Below, one piece after another: positions 1 to 6,517 of a stretch of 11,456 bases of DNA. Below the pieces are notes generated by a model, which was not told where the DNA came from, did no database searches, and saw only the letters and a program-made list of their open reading frames with translations. Source of the stretch: Chloroflexota bacterium (GTDB lineage Bacteria > Chloroflexota > Anaerolineae > Anaerolineales > UBA4823); the NCBI GenBank assembly GCA_030636125.1, contig DAOVXM010000031.1, positions 1 to 11,456 on the forward strand, written 5' to 3'. Both the position numbers and the translations under genes were made by a program. Every line of letters begins with the position of its first letter. Positions within the stretch are counted from its first letter, which is position 1.

Positions 1-139
1 CATTGCAGTGCACGATGGTCGGCGGCATGTGCCCATTTACATCACTGAAAACATGGTTGGGCACCGTTTGGGTGAGTTTGCACCAACGCGTACATATCGC
101 GGTCACGTTGCCGAGAGAAAAATGAGGAGAGGTGACTAA
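1..139 (+). CDS. rpsS: 30S ribosomal protein S19, C-terminal part (5' end outside window)
   Basis: The frame starting at base 2 reads [20 protein letters not shown] and continues through [15 protein letters not shown] to a TAA at 137-139, giving 45 visible residues. This is the conserved C-terminal half of S19. The family includes the HxGRxHVPVxI and GHxLGEFxPTRxxxxH motifs. S19 sits in the head of the 30S subunit next to S13, where it contacts the A-site finger of the large subunit. The N-terminal half lies upstream of the window. The SD of rplV lies within the last codons of this gene, so the two are very probably translated together. Identification is by motif recognition and by the canonical rpsS-rplV-rpsC order. 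Confidence 0.96.
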   Translation, partial: IAVHDGRRHVPIYITENMVGHRLGEFAPTRTYRGHVAERKMRRGD

Positions 140-142
140 GCC

Positions 143-484
143 ATGGAAACAGATATCCGTGCCAATGCTCGTTATATCCCCTTATCGCCGCAAAAAGTAC
201 GCCTGGTTATCGACCAGGTGCGCGGAAGGGATGTCCTCTCTGCACTTGATATTTTGAAATTTACGCAAAATGCTGCAGCGGTACCGGTATCAAAGGTGCT
301 CGTCTCGGCGATGTCTAACGCTGAAGAGAATTTTGGCGTCAGCCGGGATGACTTGTACATCTACCGCATCTACGCCGATACAGCACCAACGCGTCGTTGG
401 CGACGCTTTGGTGCTCGTGGTCGATTCAAGCCTTGGCTACGTCGCTCATCCCACATCACGGTAGTCTTGAGAGAAAGGGAGTAA
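143..484 (+). CDS. rplV: 50S ribosomal protein L22
   Basis: This 113-residue protein has the normal length of L22. It starts METDIRANARYIPLSPQKVRLV, with the family signature A-x-Y-x-x-x-SPxKxRLV, and ends with the conserved SSHITVVL strand. L22 binds domain I and other parts of 23S rRNA. Its extended beta-hairpin, here around residues 83-103 (RRWRRFGARGRFKPWLRR), lines the narrow part of the nascent-peptide exit tunnel. The tip reads RFKPWL; a bulky Trp there is a little unusual. The ATG at 143 is preceded by GAGGTGA at 129-135, which overlaps the end of rpsS. Only 3 nt separate the two genes, consistent with translational coupling. Confidence 0.97.
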   Translation: METDIRANARYIPLSPQKVRLVIDQVRGRDVLSALDILKFTQNAAAVPVSKVLVSAMSNAEENFGVSRDDLYIYRIYADTAPTRRWRRFGARGRFKPWLRRSSHITVVLRERE

Positions 485-485
485 A

Positions 486-503
486 ACGTATTCCGAAATA
501 CGT
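486..503 (+). other. Perfect 7-bp intercistronic stem-loop before rpsC
   Basis: The arms ACGTATT (486-492) and AATACGT (497-503) are exact reverse complements around a CCGA tetraloop (493-496). The hairpin starts two bases after the rplV stop and abuts the rpsC SD AAGGAG (504-509). No T-tract follows, so it does not look like an intrinsic terminator. An RNA-level role, such as insulating rpsC initiation or marking an mRNA processing site, is inference. Confidence 0.6.
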
Positions 504-514
504 AAGGAGATATT

Positions 515-1192
515 ATGGGTCGTAAAGTTCATCCAACCGGTTTTCGGCTGAAGATCAATAAAACTTGGCAGGGTCGTTGGTACGCTGAAGGTAAAGACTA
601 CGTGGACCAGTTGCATCAGGATATCGCTATTCGCGAATTGGTGAGCAATGAAGCTCCGCGAGCTGGTGTTTCACGTATAGAAATCGAGCGTTTCCCTGGG
701 AAGGTCAAGATTGTTGTGCATACTGCCAAACCTGGCATCTTGATCGGGCGTAAAGGTGAGAATGTAAAGAAGCTACGTGCAAAACTTGAGGTTCTTGTAG
801 GGAAAAAGATCGATCTGGACATCAAGGAGATTAAAACTCCCGATCTAGATGCGTATCTAGTAGCTCGTAATATTGCTGACCAATTAGAGCGCCGCATTAG
901 TTACCAACGGGCCATGAAACGCTCTATCCAGCAAGCAATACGGCAAGGTGGCGAAGGTATCCGGGTTGAAGTTTCAGGTCGGTTAGGTGGTTCTGAAATG
1001 GCCCGCTCGGTGAATATGCGTGAAGGCCAGGTACCTCGCCAGACCCTGAGAGCTGATATTGACTATGCTTTGGCTGAGGCGGGGACGACATATGGACGTA
1101 TCGGTGTGAAGGTTTGGATTTACAAAGGAGAAGTACTGCCTGATGTGGATGATAATGCCCAGTCCAATGAGGGTGTGTATATAAGCAAGTAA
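515..1192 (+). CDS. rpsC: 30S ribosomal protein S3
   Basis: The product has 225 residues, a typical S3 length. It opens [18 protein letters not shown], the standard bacterial N-terminus. A type II KH domain follows, with the GxxG loop in LIGRKGENV near residues 75-83. The C-terminal domain contains the conserved GxRVxVSGRLGGxEMAR stretch (about residues 147-163) and a final beta-rich segment ([21 protein letters not shown]). S3 lies at the mRNA entry channel on the 30S head and takes part in the ribosomal helicase activity together with S4 and S5. The ATG at 515 has AAGGAG five bases upstream, directly behind a 7-bp stem-loop. A 99-nt spacer separates it from rplP. Confidence 0.98.
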   Translation: MGRKVHPTGFRLKINKTWQGRWYAEGKDYVDQLHQDIAIRELVSNEAPRAGVSRIEIERFPGKVKIVVHTAKPGILIGRKGENVKKLRAKLEVLVGKKIDLDIKEIKTPDLDAYLVARNIADQLERRISYQRAMKRSIQQAIRQGGEGIRVEVSGRLGGSEMARSVNMREGQVPRQTLRADIDYALAEAGTTYGRIGVKVWIYKGEVLPDVDDNAQSNEGVYISK

Positions 1193-1218
1193 TCATTGAT
1201 GGTGATTGGAGCATCGAA

Positions 1219-1239
1219 TAAGGGTGATTATAGCCCTTG
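1219..1239 (+). other. Short stem-loop in the rpsC-rplP spacer
   Basis: AAGGGT (1220-1225) can pair with GCCCTT (1233-1238) around a 7-nt loop GATTATA, with one G.U pair closing the loop and a further U.G pair (1219/1239) at the base. It lies in the 99-nt spacer 1193-1291, an unusual length for adjacent S10-operon genes. A weaker 5-bp repeat, AATCA (1191-1195)/TGATT (1203-1207), lies just upstream and includes part of the rpsC stop codon. No T-tract follows and no convincing promoter was found. The stem is short enough that chance cannot be excluded. Confidence 0.35.
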
Positions 1240-1291
1240 ATAAGTGTTCTGCCCCTGATTTTTAAGCAATTGTGACAGTGAGGTTGTTATT

Positions 1292-1723
1292 ATGTTGATG
1301 CCTAAACGTGTTAAGTACCGCAAACAAATGCGCGGTCGTATGAAAGGTAAGGCTTCCCGGGGCACACAAGTTAACTTTGGAGACTTAGGATTGTTGGCTC
1401 TGGAGCCTGGATGGATAACTGCGCGACAAATTGAAGCCTCCCGCCGAGCTATTGTGCGCGCTATGCGCCGTCGCGGCAAGGTTTGGATACGAATCTTCCC
1501 TGATAAACCAATTACTCAAAGAGCGGCTGAAACCCGTATGGGTAAAGGGAAAGGGAATGTGGAGTATTGGGTTGCTGTGGTCAAGCCGGGCCGCGTGATG
1601 TTTGAAGTCGGAGGCGGTGTACCGGAAGAAGTAGCCCATGAAGCTCTGCGCTTAGCTCAGTACAAGCTGCCTATAAAAACTAGAATAGTACGTCGTTATG
1701 AGCAAACAGGAGGCGGAGCATGA
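1292..1723 (+). CDS. rplP: 50S ribosomal protein L16
   Basis: The 143-residue product begins [20 protein letters not shown], the near-universal L16 N-terminus, which fixes the start at 1292. GTGAGG lies about 8 nt upstream. The core motif [20 protein letters not shown] (about residues 81-100) carries the Arg that corresponds to the hydroxylated Arg81 of E. coli L16. L16 is a late-assembly protein of the 50S subunit at the tRNA A-site/central protuberance region. Its stop codon overlaps the rpmC start as ATGA, so rplP-rpmC-rpsQ form a tightly coupled triplet. Confidence 0.98.
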   Translation: MLMPKRVKYRKQMRGRMKGKASRGTQVNFGDLGLLALEPGWITARQIEASRRAIVRAMRRRGKVWIRIFPDKPITQRAAETRMGKGKGNVEYWVAVVKPGRVMFEVGGGVPEEVAHEALRLAQYKLPIKTRIVRRYEQTGGGA

Positions 1724-1932
1724 AAGCTGAAGAAATTCGCGCCCTGTCTAATGATGAAATTCGGGCGGAGGTGGACGATGCCCGTGAAGAATTAATGAAC
1801 TTTCGTTTTCAAATGGCTTTTGGTGGGTTACCAGACCATACCCGCCTGAGCTACACCCGCCGCAAGATCGCACGTATGTTGACAATTCTCAATGAGCGTG
1901 AGTATGCGGCTAGTCAAGAAGGTGAAGGATGA
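1720..1932 (+). CDS. rpmC: 50S ribosomal protein L29
   Basis: This 70-residue protein matches L29 in size and content. It is a two-helix hairpin, starting [14 protein letters not shown] and ending [14 protein letters not shown], with the family's central LxxLRFQ-type stretch present as [14 protein letters not shown]29 lies at the peptide-exit site of the 50S subunit, next to L23, where the signal recognition particle and trigger factor dock. The start overlaps the rplP stop (ATGA at 1720-1723), with AGGAGG at 1710-1715 inside rplP. Its own stop overlaps the rpsQ start in the same way. The [14 protein letters not shown] segment resembles Chloroflexota L29 proteins as I remember them. Confidence 0.96.
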   Translation: MKAEEIRALSNDEIRAEVDDAREELMNFRFQMAFGGLPDHTRLSYTRRKIARMLTILNEREYAASQEGEG

Positions 1933-2231
1933 ACACTCGCCGTCGTTTAACTGGTGTTGTTACCAGCAACAAGATGCAAAAAACTGTTGTTGTCGAAATT
2001 TCCCGTACATATCAGCATCGTTTGTACAAGAAAGTAGTCAGCAGCAGCAAACGTGTAATGGCTCATGATGAGCTGGGTTGCCAGATTGGTGATCGTGTAC
2101 GTATTGTTGAAAGCCGACCATTATCGCGCAATAAGCGGTGGGTTGTCCAAGAGATCCTACGAAGTGATATTAGCGCGGGAGAGCCTGGGCTAGATGAACT
2201 TGATCAAGAGGAAGCTGAGGTGGAGGGTTAA
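1929..2231 (+). CDS. rpsQ: 30S ribosomal protein S17 with acidic C-terminal tail
   Basis: The N-terminal ~80 residues are a standard S17 OB-fold: [20 protein letters not shown], then the conserved HDE...[20 protein letters not shown] segment. S17 is a primary assembly protein binding helix 11 of 16S rRNA. Most bacterial S17 proteins end shortly after this, at about 80-90 residues. This one has 100, the last ~20 being strongly acidic ([17 protein letters not shown]). The ATG overlaps the rpmC stop (ATGA), with GAAGGA upstream. The acidic tail region of the gene also holds the GGAGGG SD used by rplN. Function of the tail is unknown to me. Confidence 0.97.
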   Translation: MNTRRRLTGVVTSNKMQKTVVVEISRTYQHRLYKKVVSSSKRVMAHDELGCQIGDRVRIVESRPLSRNKRWVVQEILRSDISAGEPGLDELDQEEAEVEG

Positions 2232-2233
2232 AC

Positions 2234-2605
2234 ATGATTCAGCAGGAGAGTAGATTGAAGGTAGCTGATAATACTGGCGCCCGCGAATTGCTTGTGATTC
2301 ATGTGATGGGAGGCTCTTCACGTCGTTATGGGCGTGTGGGAGACGTCGTTGTGGGTACTGTGAAATTATCGACCCCGCATGGATCGGTAAAAAAGAGCGA
2401 TATCGTTAAGGCGGTCATTGTCCGCTGTGCGAAAGAGTGGCGGCGCGATGATGGTTCACATATCCGTTTCGATGACAACGCCGTCGTTATCTTGGATGCA
2501 GATGGTCGCAACCCAAGGGGTACTCGAATCTTTGGTCCGGTAGCTCGTGAATTACGTGAAGAAGGTTTCACGAAGATCGTATCATTGGCTCCGGAGGTTC
2601 TCTAA
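2234..2605 (+). CDS. rplN: 50S ribosomal protein L14
   Basis: The product has 123 residues, the usual L14 length of about 122. It opens [20 protein letters not shown], a textbook L14 start, and contains [12 protein letters not shown] and the C-terminal GPVARELRE followed by [11 protein letters not shown]14 sits at the subunit interface, forming intersubunit bridges with 16S rRNA helix 14, and is the docking site of the silencing factor RsfS. The ATG lies 2 nt after the rpsQ stop, with GGAGGG just upstream inside rpsQ. In the E. coli arrangement this gene begins the spc operon. Here no promoter separates it from rpsQ, so the S10 and spc blocks appear continuous. Confidence 0.98.
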   Translation: MIQQESRLKVADNTGARELLVIHVMGGSSRRYGRVGDVVVGTVKLSTPHGSVKKSDIVKAVIVRCAKEWRRDDGSHIRFDDNAVVILDADGRNPRGTRIFGPVARELREEGFTKIVSLAPEVL

Positions 2606-2618
2606 GATTAAAGGTTTC

Positions 2619-2623
2619 AGGAG
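2619..2623 (+). promoter_or_regulatory. Shine-Dalgarno that decides the rplX start
   Basis: AGGAG at 2619-2623 overlaps the upstream in-frame GTG at 2623 and lies 8 nt before the GTG at 2632. This spacing favours 2632 as the start of L24. Confidence 0.7.
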
Positions 2624-2631
2624 TGATAACT

Positions 2632-2961
2632 GTGAAAATGAAAATCCGTAAAGGTGATGAGGTTGAAGTTATCAGCGGTCGCTGGGGGGATAAGGGCAAA
2701 CGTGGTGAGGTGATTAAAGTCTTACCCAAAGAGACCCGCGTAGTTGTTCAGGGTGTTAACTTGCGTAAAAAGCATCAAGGGCAAGTCCAGACCCAAGGCC
2801 GTACAATGACTCCAGGTATTATCGAGTTTGAGGGTTCGATAGATGTCTCTAATGTCATGTTGGTCTGCCCAAAATGTGACGAACCCACACGTGTTGGCAT
2901 TCAACGTGAGGATGGGAAGGCGATACGGGTTTGCAAACGCTGTGAGGCTCTGGTAGATTAA
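2632..2961 (+). CDS. rplX: 50S ribosomal protein L24 with C-terminal zinc ribbon
   Basis: L24 is an assembly-initiator protein near the exit tunnel. The KOW motif is clear (KGDEVEVISGRWGDKGKRGEV, residues 7-27), followed by VNLRKKHQG. The C-terminal segment carries four cysteines as CPKC (79-82) and CKRC (101-104), a zinc-ribbon (C+) version of the protein. Start choice: the frame is open from a GTG at 2623, but the SD AGGAG at 2619-2623 overlaps that codon and cannot serve it. The GTG at 2632 lies 8 nt after the SD and is preferred, giving 109 residues. The ATG at 2638 is the alternative, starting MKIRKGD. Confidence 0.93.
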   Translation: MKMKIRKGDEVEVISGRWGDKGKRGEVIKVLPKETRVVVQGVNLRKKHQGQVQTQGRTMTPGIIEFEGSIDVSNVMLVCPKCDEPTRVGIQREDGKAIRVCKRCEALVD

Positions 2962-2982
2962 TTGCTTGATAGGAGCTGAAAT

Positions 2983-3531
2983 ATGAGTCATATGCTAAAA
3001 GAACGCTATGGTGATGAAATTGTACCGGCCCTGGCGAAGTCGCTGAACATGGATAATATCATGCAGGTGCCGCGTGTTGAGAAAGTAGTTGTCAATATCG
3101 GTGTTGGGGAAGCCATGGATAACGCTAAAGCGTTGGATGCTGCTGTTTCAGATATGACCCAGATTACGGGTCAGAAACCAATAGTAACCAGGGCACGAAA
3201 GAGCATAGCCAACTTTAAATTGCGTGAGGGGCGGCAGATCGGCGTGAAAGTAACATTACGTGGCGATCGAATGTGGGCATTTTTGGACCGGTTGATGAAT
3301 ATCGCTTTACCGCGTGTTCGAGACTTCCGTGGGATTTCCCCAAATTCCTTTGACGGTCGTGGCAATTACACTTTAGGTTTGCGTGAGCAACTTGTCTTTC
3401 CAGAAATTGACTACGATAAGATAGACAAAATACGCGGCATGGAGGTTAGTATCGTAACCTCGGCCCGTACTGATGAGGAAGGCAGGCAATTGTTACAATT
3501 GCTCGGCATGCCATTCAAGAAGGAAGGTTAA
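2983..3531 (+). CDS. rplE: 50S ribosomal protein L5
   Basis: The 182-residue product has the normal L5 length. Landmarks are [13 protein letters not shown] (about residues 32-44), [23 protein letters not shown] (about 62-84) and [23 protein letters not shown] (about 124-146). The last is the family signature. L5 binds 5S rRNA in the central protuberance and touches the P-site tRNA and S13. The ATG at 2983 has AGGAG 7 nt upstream. A second in-frame ATG (2992) is less well placed. The gene is followed after 3 nt by the S14 gene, the standard spc order. Confidence 0.98.
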   Translation: MSHMLKERYGDEIVPALAKSLNMDNIMQVPRVEKVVVNIGVGEAMDNAKALDAAVSDMTQITGQKPIVTRARKSIANFKLREGRQIGVKVTLRGDRMWAFLDRLMNIALPRVRDFRGISPNSFDGRGNYTLGLREQLVFPEIDYDKIDKIRGMEVSIVTSARTDEEGRQLLQLLGMPFKKEG

Positions 3532-3534
3532 ACA

Positions 3535-3717
3535 ATGGCTAAAAAATGTATGGTAATTCGAGAAACTAGGCGAAAATACCCGACTCGCGTTCGGAATCGT
3601 TGCAAAGTATGTGGGCGGCCGCGCGGGTATATGCGTCGCTTTGGCTTGTGCCGAATTTGTTTCCGTGAGTTGGCTTTAGAAGGTCAAATTCCTGGCGTCG
3701 TGAAATCTTCCTGGTAG
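3535..3717 (+). CDS. rpsZ: 30S ribosomal protein S14, zinc-binding type Z
   Basis: This 60-residue protein is the short, zinc-binding form of S14; the zinc-free form is about 100 residues. The zinc site is C23-x2-C26 and C39-x2-C42 in [26 protein letters not shown]. The C-terminal IPGVVKSSW is diagnostic. S14 assembles late into the 30S head near S3 and S10. An additional Cys at position 5 replaces the small residue usually found after MAKK. The start is 3 nt after the rplE stop with GAAGG upstream inside rplE. The gene is often annotated rpsN; rpsZ marks the type. Confidence 0.97.
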   Translation: MAKKCMVIRETRRKYPTRVRNRCKVCGRPRGYMRRFGLCRICFRELALEGQIPGVVKSSW

Positions 3718-3735
3718 CCGGGTGGAGGTTAAAGA

Positions 3736-4149
3736 ATGAGTATGAGTGATCCTATCGCTGATATGCTGACTCGTGTCCGCAACGCGGTTATGGCGGGTCA
3801 TAAGATTGTGGCACTGCCTAGTTCGATCTTGAAGGTAGCTATTGCCAAGATACTGAAAGAAGAAGGTTATATCCAATCTTATGAAGTTGTTGATGGCAGT
3901 ATCGTCGGACAAAAAATATTACGTGTGCGATTGAAATATGTAGGCGAAAGACGCCATCGCAAACCGGTCATTACAGGCCTGGAGCGAGTGAGTCGTCCCG
4001 GACGCCGAGTATATACCGGTAAAAAGAAGATCCCGTGGGTATTGTCAGGGATGGGGATAGCCATTCTGTCTACTCCCAAGGGTGTTATGACTGGACAACG
4101 CGCTCGCCACTTGGGTGTGGGAGGCGAAGTCCTCTGTAAAATTTGGTAG
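3736..4149 (+). CDS. rpsH: 30S ribosomal protein S8
   Basis: The product has 137 residues. It opens [22 protein letters not shown], the S8 N-terminus, and ends with [26 protein letters not shown], which carries the conserved STxxG(V/L)MTxxxAR and GGExLCxxW motifs. S8 is a primary binder of 16S rRNA helix 21 in the platform. In E. coli it represses the spc operon by binding mRNA near rplE, but I saw no clear copy of that site here. GGAGG (3724-3728) lies 7 nt before the ATG at 3736, favouring it over the in-frame ATG at 3742. An 80-nt spacer follows (4150-4229) in which I see no convincing structure or promoter. Confidence 0.97.
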   Translation: MSMSDPIADMLTRVRNAVMAGHKIVALPSSILKVAIAKILKEEGYIQSYEVVDGSIVGQKILRVRLKYVGERRHRKPVITGLERVSRPGRRVYTGKKKIPWVLSGMGIAILSTPKGVMTGQRARHLGVGGEVLCKIW

Positions 4150-4229
4150 TTTTCGGCTTGTTGGCTTTTACCTGCTGATTTTTCAATCACGCCGTCTAAT
4201 AGGTCAACAATCGATAGGAGGTTGTAACT

Positions 4230-4772
4230 GTGTCACGAATTGGTCGCATGCCGGTGGTCCTACCAAAGGGTGTGGATGTGCAGATAAAAGGCTCGCATGT
4301 GCGCGTCAAAGGACCGAAGGGCGAACTTCAACATACCTTTCCGGCTGATATGGCTATATCGCTGGATGATGGTGAAGTAAATGTCAAACGCCCCAGTGAT
4401 GCCAAGCACCACCGCGCTCTGCATGGGATGACCCGTGCATTAATCAATAATATGGTAGTTGGTGTGAGCACTGGCTTTGAAAAAGTCTTAGAAATTAATG
4501 GCGTCGGGTATCGTGCTGAGCTAAGTGGCAAGACCCTGGTGCTGAATGTTGGCTACTCTCATCCCGTAGAGGTTGAACCGCCTGAGGGAATCACTTTTGA
4601 AGTGGATACCCGGGCTCGCCAGATCAAGATTGCTGGGTACGATAAACAGGTTGTCGGGCATGTCGCGGCTGATATACGTAAGATTCGCCCTCCAGAACCT
4701 TATAAGGGTAAAGGGATAAAGTACCTTGATGAGAGAATTCGTCGTAAGGCTGGTAAAGCAGGTAAGGTATAG
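4230..4772 (+). CDS. rplF: 50S ribosomal protein L6
   Basis: The 180-residue product begins at a GTG (4230) with AGGAGG 8 nt upstream, reading (M)SRIGRMPVVLPKGVDVQI, the standard L6 start. Two tandem alpha/beta L6 domains follow. The second ends with the diagnostic RxxRPPEPYKGKGI motif, here KIRPPEPYKGKGIKYLDERI, then RRKAGKAGK. L6 lies near the GTPase centre and sarcin-ricin loop and is needed for factor-dependent translation. rplR begins 3 nt after its stop. Confidence 0.98.
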   Translation: MSRIGRMPVVLPKGVDVQIKGSHVRVKGPKGELQHTFPADMAISLDDGEVNVKRPSDAKHHRALHGMTRALINNMVVGVSTGFEKVLEINGVGYRAELSGKTLVLNVGYSHPVEVEPPEGITFEVDTRARQIKIAGYDKQVVGHVAADIRKIRPPEPYKGKGIKYLDERIRRKAGKAGKV

Positions 4773-4775
4773 TCC

Positions 4776-5144
4776 ATGGGTAAAATTAAATCACGTTCTG
4801 AAGCTCGTCAACGTAGACACTCTCGTGTCCGCAAACATATATCTGGTACGCCAGAACGCCCGCGCCTGAACGTTTTCCGTAGCCTGACTGCAATCTACGC
4901 TCAGGTGATTGATGATGAGGCTGGAAACACACTTGTTTCCGCATCTACGAATGATCGTGAACTTAGTACTGATCTGGATGGTAAAACGAAAACTGAGCAG
5001 GCACATCTGGTTGGGAAAACTCTGGCCGAACGTGCCACCGCAAAAGGTATCGATAAGGTTGTGTTCGACCGCGGTGGGTATCGTTATATCGGACGGGTGA
5101 AGGCTTTAGCCAACGGCGCTCGCGAAGGTGGCCTTGAGTTTTAG
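4776..5144 (+). CDS. rplR: 50S ribosomal protein L18
   Basis: The 122-residue protein has the L18 pattern: [24 protein letters not shown] (about residues 13-36), [17 protein letters not shown] (about 42-58), then [22 protein letters not shown] near the C-terminus. L18 binds 5S rRNA with L5 in the central protuberance. The ATG lies 3 nt after the rplF stop, with only AAGG at 4764-4767 as a modest SD, so coupling to rplF is likely. Its TAG stop lies just inside the left arm of the palindrome at 5144-5165, whose first base is the G of TAG. Confidence 0.97.
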   Translation: MGKIKSRSEARQRRHSRVRKHISGTPERPRLNVFRSLTAIYAQVIDDEAGNTLVSASTNDRELSTDLDGKTKTEQAHLVGKTLAERATAKGIDKVVFDRGGYRYIGRVKALANGAREGGLEF

Positions 5145-5165
5145 TAGAGATATGGATATCTCTAC
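5144..5165 (+). other. Perfect 10-bp inverted repeat between rplR and rpsE
   Basis: The arms GTAGAGATAT (5144-5153) and ATATCTCTAC (5156-5165) are exact reverse complements separated by only GG. As RNA this would fold as an 8-9 bp stem with a 4-6 nt loop. The left arm begins at the last base of the rplR stop codon. The rpsE SD AAGGAG (5172-5177) follows 6 nt later. No T-tract is present. A perfect 10-bp repeat is very unlikely by chance in a 39-nt spacer. Whether it acts as an mRNA element or a protein-binding palindrome cannot be decided from sequence. Confidence 0.7.
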
Positions 5166-5183
5166 CTCAACAAGGAGAAGAAT

Positions 5184-5708
5184 ATGTCTGAATTTAAGGA
5201 ATTTGAACAAGAACTTGACGAGCGTGTTGTAGAAATTGCACGGGTTGCGAAGGTGGTAAAAGGTGGTCGCCGATTTTCGTTTCGGGTGATGATTGTTGTT
5301 GGTGATAATCGAGGTAAAGTAGGTGTTGCGACTGGCAAGGCCAACTCGGTGCCGGATGCGATACGCAAAGCATCTGAAAAAGCACGTCGTAATATGCATA
5401 AAATTGCACTATTCGATACGACCATCCCTCATGAAGTGATCGGTAGGATTAGCGGCGCTAAGGTATTACTCAAGCCTGCCTCCCCCGGTACAGGAGTTAT
5501 TGCTGGAGGTGGGGTTCGTGCTGTCTTAGAAGCGGCCGGCGTTTCCGACATTTTAACCAAGTCATTAGGTAGTGATAACTTACTTAATGTCGTGTATGCC
5601 ACAATTAATGCCCTGGATCAATTGAGGACCCCTGAGGAGGTCGCTGCGCTGCGCGGAAAGTCTCCATCGGATGTTACCCCGTTCTGGGAGCGGAGGAAGA
5701 ATGGCTAG
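5184..5708 (+). CDS. rpsE: 30S ribosomal protein S5
   Basis: The 174-residue product contains the S5 double-stranded RNA-binding-like N-domain, with [27 protein letters not shown] (about residues 21-47) and the conserved G.A.EVPxAIRKA-type segment as [18 protein letters not shown]. The C-domain has [15 protein letters not shown] and [21 protein letters not shown]5 works with S3 and S4 at the mRNA entry site and influences decoding accuracy. The ATG has AAGGAG 6 nt upstream, directly after a perfect stem-loop. The stop overlaps the beginning of rpmD by 8 nt. Confidence 0.98.
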   Translation: MSEFKEFEQELDERVVEIARVAKVVKGGRRFSFRVMIVVGDNRGKVGVATGKANSVPDAIRKASEKARRNMHKIALFDTTIPHEVIGRISGAKVLLKPASPGTGVIAGGGVRAVLEAAGVSDILTKSLGSDNLLNVVYATINALDQLRTPEEVAALRGKSPSDVTPFWERRKNG

Positions 5709-5907
5709 AAAGAAGAAGAAAGTCGAGAAGATAGTGCGTATAACGCTGCGCAAGAGCCCTATTGGGTATTCGCAACGTCAAAAAGGTACTGTGCGGGCAC
5801 TTGGTTTACATCGCATGCACCAAACAGTGGAGCATGTGGATACTCCTGTTCTGCGTGGTATGGTCGCCAAGGTTGCTCATCTCGTTAATGTAGAAGAGAT
5901 AGACTAG
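5701..5907 (+). CDS. rpmD: 50S ribosomal protein L30
   Basis: The product from the ATG at 5701 has 68 residues: [20 protein letters not shown], then [23 protein letters not shown] with the L30 signature IG....Q..T..ALGL..., and [16 protein letters not shown]30 is a small ferredoxin-like-fold protein of the 50S subunit. The frame is open back to an ATG at 5671, but that would add residues unlike L30. The 5701 start has GGAGGAAG immediately upstream (5691-5698), so 5701 is chosen. The gene overlaps the end of rpsE by 8 nt in another frame, implying coupled translation. Confidence 0.95.
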   Translation: MARKKKKVEKIVRITLRKSPIGYSQRQKGTVRALGLHRMHQTVEHVDTPVLRGMVAKVAHLVNVEEID

Positions 5908-5922
5908 TGATTGGTGTTTCAG

Positions 5923-5953
5923 TTGACATGATTTTTTATATTTTTGGTAGCAT
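5923..5953 (+). promoter_or_regulatory. Possible promoter upstream of rplO
   Basis: A perfect -35-like TTGACA lies at 5923-5928 in the 67-nt rpmD-rplO spacer. It is followed by a very T-rich stretch and TGGTAGCAT (5945-5953), which reads as an extended -10 (TG-n-TAGCAT) at a 19-nt spacing. TACAAT at 5953-5958 would be a better hexamer but is 24 nt away. The non-ideal spacing keeps this tentative. If real, it would add transcription for rplO-secY-adk-map. Confidence 0.35.
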
Positions 5954-5974
5954 ACAATCATTTGAGGAAAGACA

Positions 5975-6430
5975 ATGAAGTTACATGACTTAAAGCCGAA
6001 TGAAGGCGCAAACAAATCTCGCAAACGCGTTGGTCGCGGTATTGCTGCGGGTCAGGGAAAGACAGCTGGCCGCGGTATGAAAGGACAGGGAGCCCGCACT
6101 GGGGGAGGTACACGTTTGTACCACCAGGGTGGTAACCTGCCATTTTTCCGCCGTTTGCCATTTTTACGCGGCAAGGGATTTACACCTATTAACAGGGTAG
6201 AGTACAACGAAATCAACCTGGATCAATTGGATGTTTTCTCTGCTGGTAGTGATATTACACCAGAGACCTTGGAACAGGCTCGTCTGCTGCGCGATAAGCG
6301 TAATCCGGTCGTCATCCTTGGACGTGGCGATATTAGTGTAGCGTTAAAGGTACGTGTGCATCGTGTGAGCACGGGTGCTCGAGCAAAGATTGAATCTGCT
6401 GGTGGGAGCGTTGAGATTGTTGAAGCTTAG
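5975..6430 (+). CDS. rplO: 50S ribosomal protein L15
   Basis: The 151-residue product begins MKLHDLKPNEGANKSRKRVGRG, the L15 N-terminus. A long Gly/Arg-rich extension (GQGKTAGRGMKGQGARTGGG) threads into 23S rRNA. The globular C-terminal domain includes ILGRGDISVALKVRVHRVSTGARAKIESAGGSVEIV, the family signature. L15 is a late-assembly 50S protein. GAGG (5964-5967) lies 7 nt before the ATG. It follows rpmD and precedes secY, the universal bacterial order. An 87-nt spacer with possible hairpins separates it from secY. Confidence 0.98.
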   Translation: MKLHDLKPNEGANKSRKRVGRGIAAGQGKTAGRGMKGQGARTGGGTRLYHQGGNLPFFRRLPFLRGKGFTPINRVEYNEINLDQLDVFSAGSDITPETLEQARLLRDKRNPVVILGRGDISVALKVRVHRVSTGARAKIESAGGSVEIVEA

Positions 6431-6433
6431 TGG

Positions 6434-6477
6434 ACTGGCTTTCCAGTATCTCCATAACGGAGTAAATATGGTGAGAT
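6434..6477 (+). other. Possible structured leader of secY
   Basis: In the rplO-secY spacer, ACTGG (6434-6438) pairs with CCAGT (6443-6447) across CTTT. Next, either CTCC/GGAG (6450-6453/6459-6462) or the longer ATCTC-CAT (6448-6455) with ATG-(GT)-GAGAT (6468-6477) can form; the last two exclude each other. No T-tract follows, and the secY SD AAGGAG is at 6504-6509. These stems are short individually, so the structure is tentative. Confidence 0.35.
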
Positions 6478-6517
6478 GCTTTTCCAGAGCTACTAATATA
6501 CATAAGGAGTTATCTAA

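Noticed and set aside
924..1214. Long antisense reading frame opposite rpsC, and similar minus-strand frames elsewhere (e.g. 5106-5399, 7084-7407, 10166-10540)
   Set aside because: They lie opposite well-identified conserved genes, have compositions typical of reverse-complement shadows and show no recognisable domain.
1206..1234. TTGGAG-17-TATAGC in the rpsC-rplP spacer as a promoter
   Set aside because: Only 3 of 6 and 4 of 6 consensus matches, and it overlaps a potential stem-loop. The evidence is too weak to list.
2623..2631. GTG at 2623 as the rplX start
   Set aside because: The SD AGGAG overlaps this codon, leaving no spacing. GTG 2632 is 8 nt downstream of it.
4150..4229. The 80-nt rpsH-rplF spacer as a structured or promoter region
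   Set aside because: Only a weak CAAC/GTTG repeat overlapping the rplF SD and no paired -35/-10 hexamers. Nothing reportable.
5671..5700. Upstream in-frame ATG giving a longer rpmD
   Set aside because: It would add ten residues unlike L30 and lies deep inside rpsE. The ATG at 5701 has a good SD and the standard L30 N-terminus.
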